This document shows positions 61,605 through 64,000 of a stretch of 64,000 nt of DNA, one piece after another. The notes beneath the pieces were generated by a model that was given only the letters and a program-made list of their open reading frames with translations, ran no database searches and was not told the DNA's origin. Source of the stretch: Maniola hyperantus (taxonomy: Eukaryota > Arthropoda > Insecta > Lepidoptera > Nymphalidae); assembly GCF_902806685.2 (NCBI RefSeq), contig NC_048546.1, positions 12,509,891 to 12,573,890 on the forward strand, given 5' to 3'. How positions within the stretch are numbered: position 1 is the first letter of the stretch; each line of letters begins with the position of its first letter. Position numbers and translations under genes: made by a program.

Positions 61605-61866
61605 AATATCGATCAAGTGCGAGTCAGACTCGCAAACGAAGGGTTCCGTACCATCGTAGAAGAAATAACACTTTTCTTTTAATTTTCATGGCAGTCTTAA
61701 TTTTTAATTATTGTTATGCGGCAATAGGAATATTGCGTGAAAATTTCAACTCTCTACCTATTACGGTTCACGAGTTACAGCCGCTGACATACAGACGGAC
61801 GGACGGACAGCGGAGTCTTAGTAATAGAGTCCCTTTGGGACCTTTCGGGTACGGTACCCTAAAAAG
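61605..61866 (+). mobile_element. Family D variant with a different body
   Basis: CAAGTGCGAGTCAGACTCGC and GGGTTCCGTACCATCG at the start, ACGGACGGACGGACAGCGGA and GGTACGGTACCCTAAAAAGA at the end. The middle (TATTACGGTTCACGAGTTAC) is unlike other D copies. Confidence 0.8.
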
Positions 61867-61999
61867 AAAAAGGTTCTTGATCCCTTACCGGGGTGTATGG
61901 TCACGTTTCTACCCTGTCTGTCAATGTTTACAGCCCATTACAACATAATCTCTATTGATCTACATTTGGATGGATTAGCCCTTATAAGGCTATATAGGT

Positions 62000-62421
62000 T
62001 TTCAGGGTTCCGTACCTTAACAGGAAAAACGGAACCCTTGTAGGATCACTTTGTTGTCTGTCTGTCTGTCGGTCTGTCAAGAAACCTACAGGGTAGGTAC
62101 TTCCCGTTGACCTAGAATCATGAAATTTGGCAGGTAGGTAGGTCTTATAGCAGACATTCGGGGAAAAATCTGAGAACGGTGAATTTATAGTTACATCACA
62201 CAAAAAAAATTTAAATTGTAGTCATGAACTAATAATTACTATTTTCAATTTTCGAAGTAGGATAACTATATCAAGTGGGGTATCATATGAAAGGTCTTCA
62301 CCTGTGCATTCCAAAACAGATTTTTATTTATTTTTATGCATCATAGTTTTTGAATTATCGTGCAAAATGTCGAAAAAATACGACTGTAGTACGGAGCCCT
62401 CGTTGCACTTGGCCGGTTTTT
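62000..62421 (-). mobile_element. Family D copy, full length
   Basis: CAGGGTTCCGTACCTTAACA, GCAGGTAGGTAGGTCTTATA, TCAAGTGGGGTATCATATGA, GCACTTGGCCGGTTTTTTTG. Confidence 0.92.
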
Positions 62422-62510
62422 TTGAAACGGTTTTAAAAGTTTCGTACTACCGGAAAATAATTCCTATTCCGTACTCACTAGGGAGCTTCAGCCTTTTCCT
62501 CAAGCCGCAG

Positions 62511-62638
62511 CTATAGTCGCATTTTAAACTGAGTCGTCGACTTATCTGTCTGTTTCACTCGCACTTACAGGTCGTAGGTAAGTGCGAGCGAAACAGACAG
62601 ATAACTCGACGACTCAGTTTAAAATGCGTCGACTATAG
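62511..62638. mobile_element. Near-perfect 128-bp palindrome, likely foldback MITE
   Basis: CTATAGTCGCATTTTAAACT and AGTTTAAAATGCGTCGACTA, then CTGTCTGTTTCACTCGCACT and AGTGCGAGCGAAACAGACAG, pair with few mismatches around a ~12-base centre. The ends TATAG/CTATA fit a TA target. Confidence 0.8.
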
Positions 62639-62978
62639 ATGGTATGGTATATAGATTAAAGGCAGATTTTGTCATCTAATAGATAGGCCAAAGGTCAGAT
62701 AAAACCACGAAAGACAGAAATATTTTCTTTAAAAAGATAGACAGGTCATTCAATAGATGAAACAGGTACATCACAGTTTTTAAATAAATAGCGAATAGGT
62801 ATTTTCTAAGAGCGTCTTATAGTATGCATCATCACTTGCTAGCAGGTGTAATTTCAGCCAAGAGCTAATTATGATGTCAAAAAATAAGTATGATAGTTCT
62901 TAAATATGGATAAAATTAGGAGCCCTTTACATCATAGAAAGAAGCTTCATAAAGATAAATTGGAAAGGTCATACCTAC
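62639..62978. other. Unassigned, SINE-3 end scrap
   Basis: 62828-62885 (CATCATCACTTGCTAGCAGG, AGCCAAGAGCTAATTATGAT) is a degraded SINE-3 end. Confidence 0.5.
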
Positions 62979-63013
62979 GATCAACAATAATTTTTCATCA
63001 ATAATTGTTGATC
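62979..63013. other. Small hairpin
   Basis: GATCAACAATAATTT pairs with AATAATTGTTGATC. GTTGATCGTTG repeats just after. Confidence 0.55.
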
Positions 63014-63434
63014 AATAGTTGTTGATCGTTGCCTAGTTCACTGTGCTAAATTACGATAGACGTGAAGTTGTAACTGATGCTACCCATTTTCCGCCAAAAA
63101 TTGTATTTTTTCTGTTTAGAAAAGAGTTTTTTGGGAGAAAGTAATATGCAACAAAATGGAACCTTATGAATTTTTATTTTTACGATTTTCTGGTTGAAAA
63201 TTCAAAGTAACGCGGCGTCCATCTTGGAAGTTTTTTAATTTGCTGCTCACGGCGGCGGTGAAAAGTGTTTGTTTACTTCAAACTCCGGAGAAAGTATGAT
63301 TACTGAGTAACAAGTCTACAGCAATATCTAAAGTATCTAAAGTATTTTACTGCTGTTTCTGTAAATTGAAATATTAAATAAATTATCAGTTTGAATAGAA
63401 TAAGGTAAAAATGTAAGGTTTAGCTTAGAAATCA
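63014..63434. other. No gene recognised
   Basis: Unassigned. Confidence 0.5.
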
Positions 63435-63755
63435 TGATAATATGCAATGAACCAAAAACTTAATTTGCTGTAATCCGCTGAAACAGGTCGAATCTGTATG
63501 ATGCAACATGCAGCATGCGAAATGCACCGCCCGCCTTCCCACTGCTAACCATGCAGGAAAAGCAGCCACCAGGCAAGCAATACGCACCACCACCACGCAG
63601 CACCACACAAATCCCAAAACACACTCGACGCACATTTCGCCCCGACACCAGAGCATCCTCAGGAGATGTAGACCTTACAATGCACAATTGTAAAGCATAT
63701 ATCATGGACTTCCGCAAAGTAACGCCTGCTTCTGTACAACATTTAGAAATCATGA
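63435..63755 (+). mobile_element. Family I, longest copy
   Basis: CAATGAACCAAAAACTTAAT, CCGCTGAAACAGGTCGAATC, CCGCCCGCCTTCCCACTGCT, CTTCCGCAAAGTAACGCCTG. Class unknown: no inverted ends and no poly-A. Four overlapping frames cross it, which are shadows. Confidence 0.7.
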
Positions 63756-63894
63756 TCACAGTACAAAAAAAAAGAACATGTTTACTAATGACAATCTAAA
63801 AACAATAAGATAAAAAAAGTCTCCGATAACCATGTCGGAGGATTGCCAGCGAAACACAATAAAAAAAAATTGAAATATTTCTGAATTTTTCCTA
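63756..63894. other. Unassigned
   Basis: Nothing recognised. Confidence 0.4.
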
Positions 63895-64000
63895 ATCCTT
63901 TCTAATGTGAAAGTGTGCCTGTCTGTCTATTTGCTTGTCTGTCTTTTGTCTGTTTGTCTACTACCTTTTAACATCCCATCCGTTTCATCGATTTTGATGA
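63895..64000 (-). mobile_element. Family B copy, cut by window edge
   Basis: TCTAATGTGAAAGTGTGCCT, TCTGTCTATTTGCTTGTCTG, CATCGATTTTGATGA. Confidence 0.75.

Noticed and set aside
63432..63799. Four overlapping ORFs of 61-99 residues
   Set aside because: All cross the family I repeat on both strands. No frame is conserved in the copies at 28775 and 56217.
1..64000. LTR retrotransposon or endogenous virus
   Set aside because: No paired LTRs, primer-binding site, or gag/pol/env-like frames were seen.

Overview
This window looks like nuclear DNA of a moth or butterfly (Lepidoptera). The evidence is the repeat content. It holds many copies of tRNA-derived SINEs with lepidopteran-type heads and GATGATG tails, and of interspersed families containing 'GACTTCGTCCGCGTGGA', 'AAGTGCGAGTCAGACTCGC' or 'TACGGAACCCTAAAAA'. 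It also holds Jockey- and RTE-type LINE fragments and numerous MITEs in AT-rich DNA. No intact host protein-coding gene, tRNA gene, rRNA gene or CRISPR array could be supported. Almost all open frames are chance frames across repeats. Three or four short frames are coding-like but unassigned (2847-3122 minus, 12344-12526 plus, 19819-20136 minus, 34306-34424 plus).

Family names used below are labels for this window only. SINE-1: head with GGTTCGATCCC box, tail GTTGATCATGATGATG (Metulj/HaSE-like). SINE-2: head GCCTCAATAGCTCAAC, tail ATTCTTTAAAAA. SINE-3: head CTGGCGCAGTGGTGAGCGCT, tail AAGGGCTAACTTGTAT. SINE-4: head TGGTTAGCATGTTCGACTGC. Family A: starts CTAGCTTATGCTCGCGACTT, ends GTCACCTTTTCCTTTTATA. 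Family B: starts CTAGCTGATGCCCGCGACTT, ends CTTTCGCATTTATAATA. Family C: degraded relatives with a 'CCCGGCTTCGC' start. Family D: starts GGCCAAGTGCGAGTCAGACT, ends TACGGAACCCTAAAAA. Family I: contains CCGCTGAAACAGGTCGAATC.

Layout: 0-10 kb has a hAT-like composite, SINEs, an ORF with 13-residue repeats, and A/B/D-type repeats. 10-14 kb has a 160-bp duplication, a MITE with perfect 79-bp terminal inverted repeats, and a hAT MITE with a perfect 8-bp target duplication. 16-21 kb has family A tandem and inverted pairs, two more MITEs, and a 413-bp tandem duplication ending in a coding-like ORF. 22-30 kb has a full SINE-1, a SINE-1 carrying a nested palindromic MITE, a TTA-flanked foldback MITE and a ~154-bp tandem repeat. 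31-38 kb has a 19-bp minisatellite, more MITEs and an exon-like fragment. At 39.1 kb is a 625-bp (TTTCA)n array. 41-55 kb has a Jockey LINE nested in a family A element, RTE fragments, and old low-copy segments repeated at 41.7-42.6, 48.1-49.0 and 53.0-54.6 kb. 55-64 kb has a SINE-1 split by several later insertions, a hAT MITE with perfect 8-bp target duplication, a near-perfect 128-bp palindrome, and family D and I copies. Nothing here forms an operon or pathway. The window is best read as an intergenic or intronic record of successive transposon insertions.
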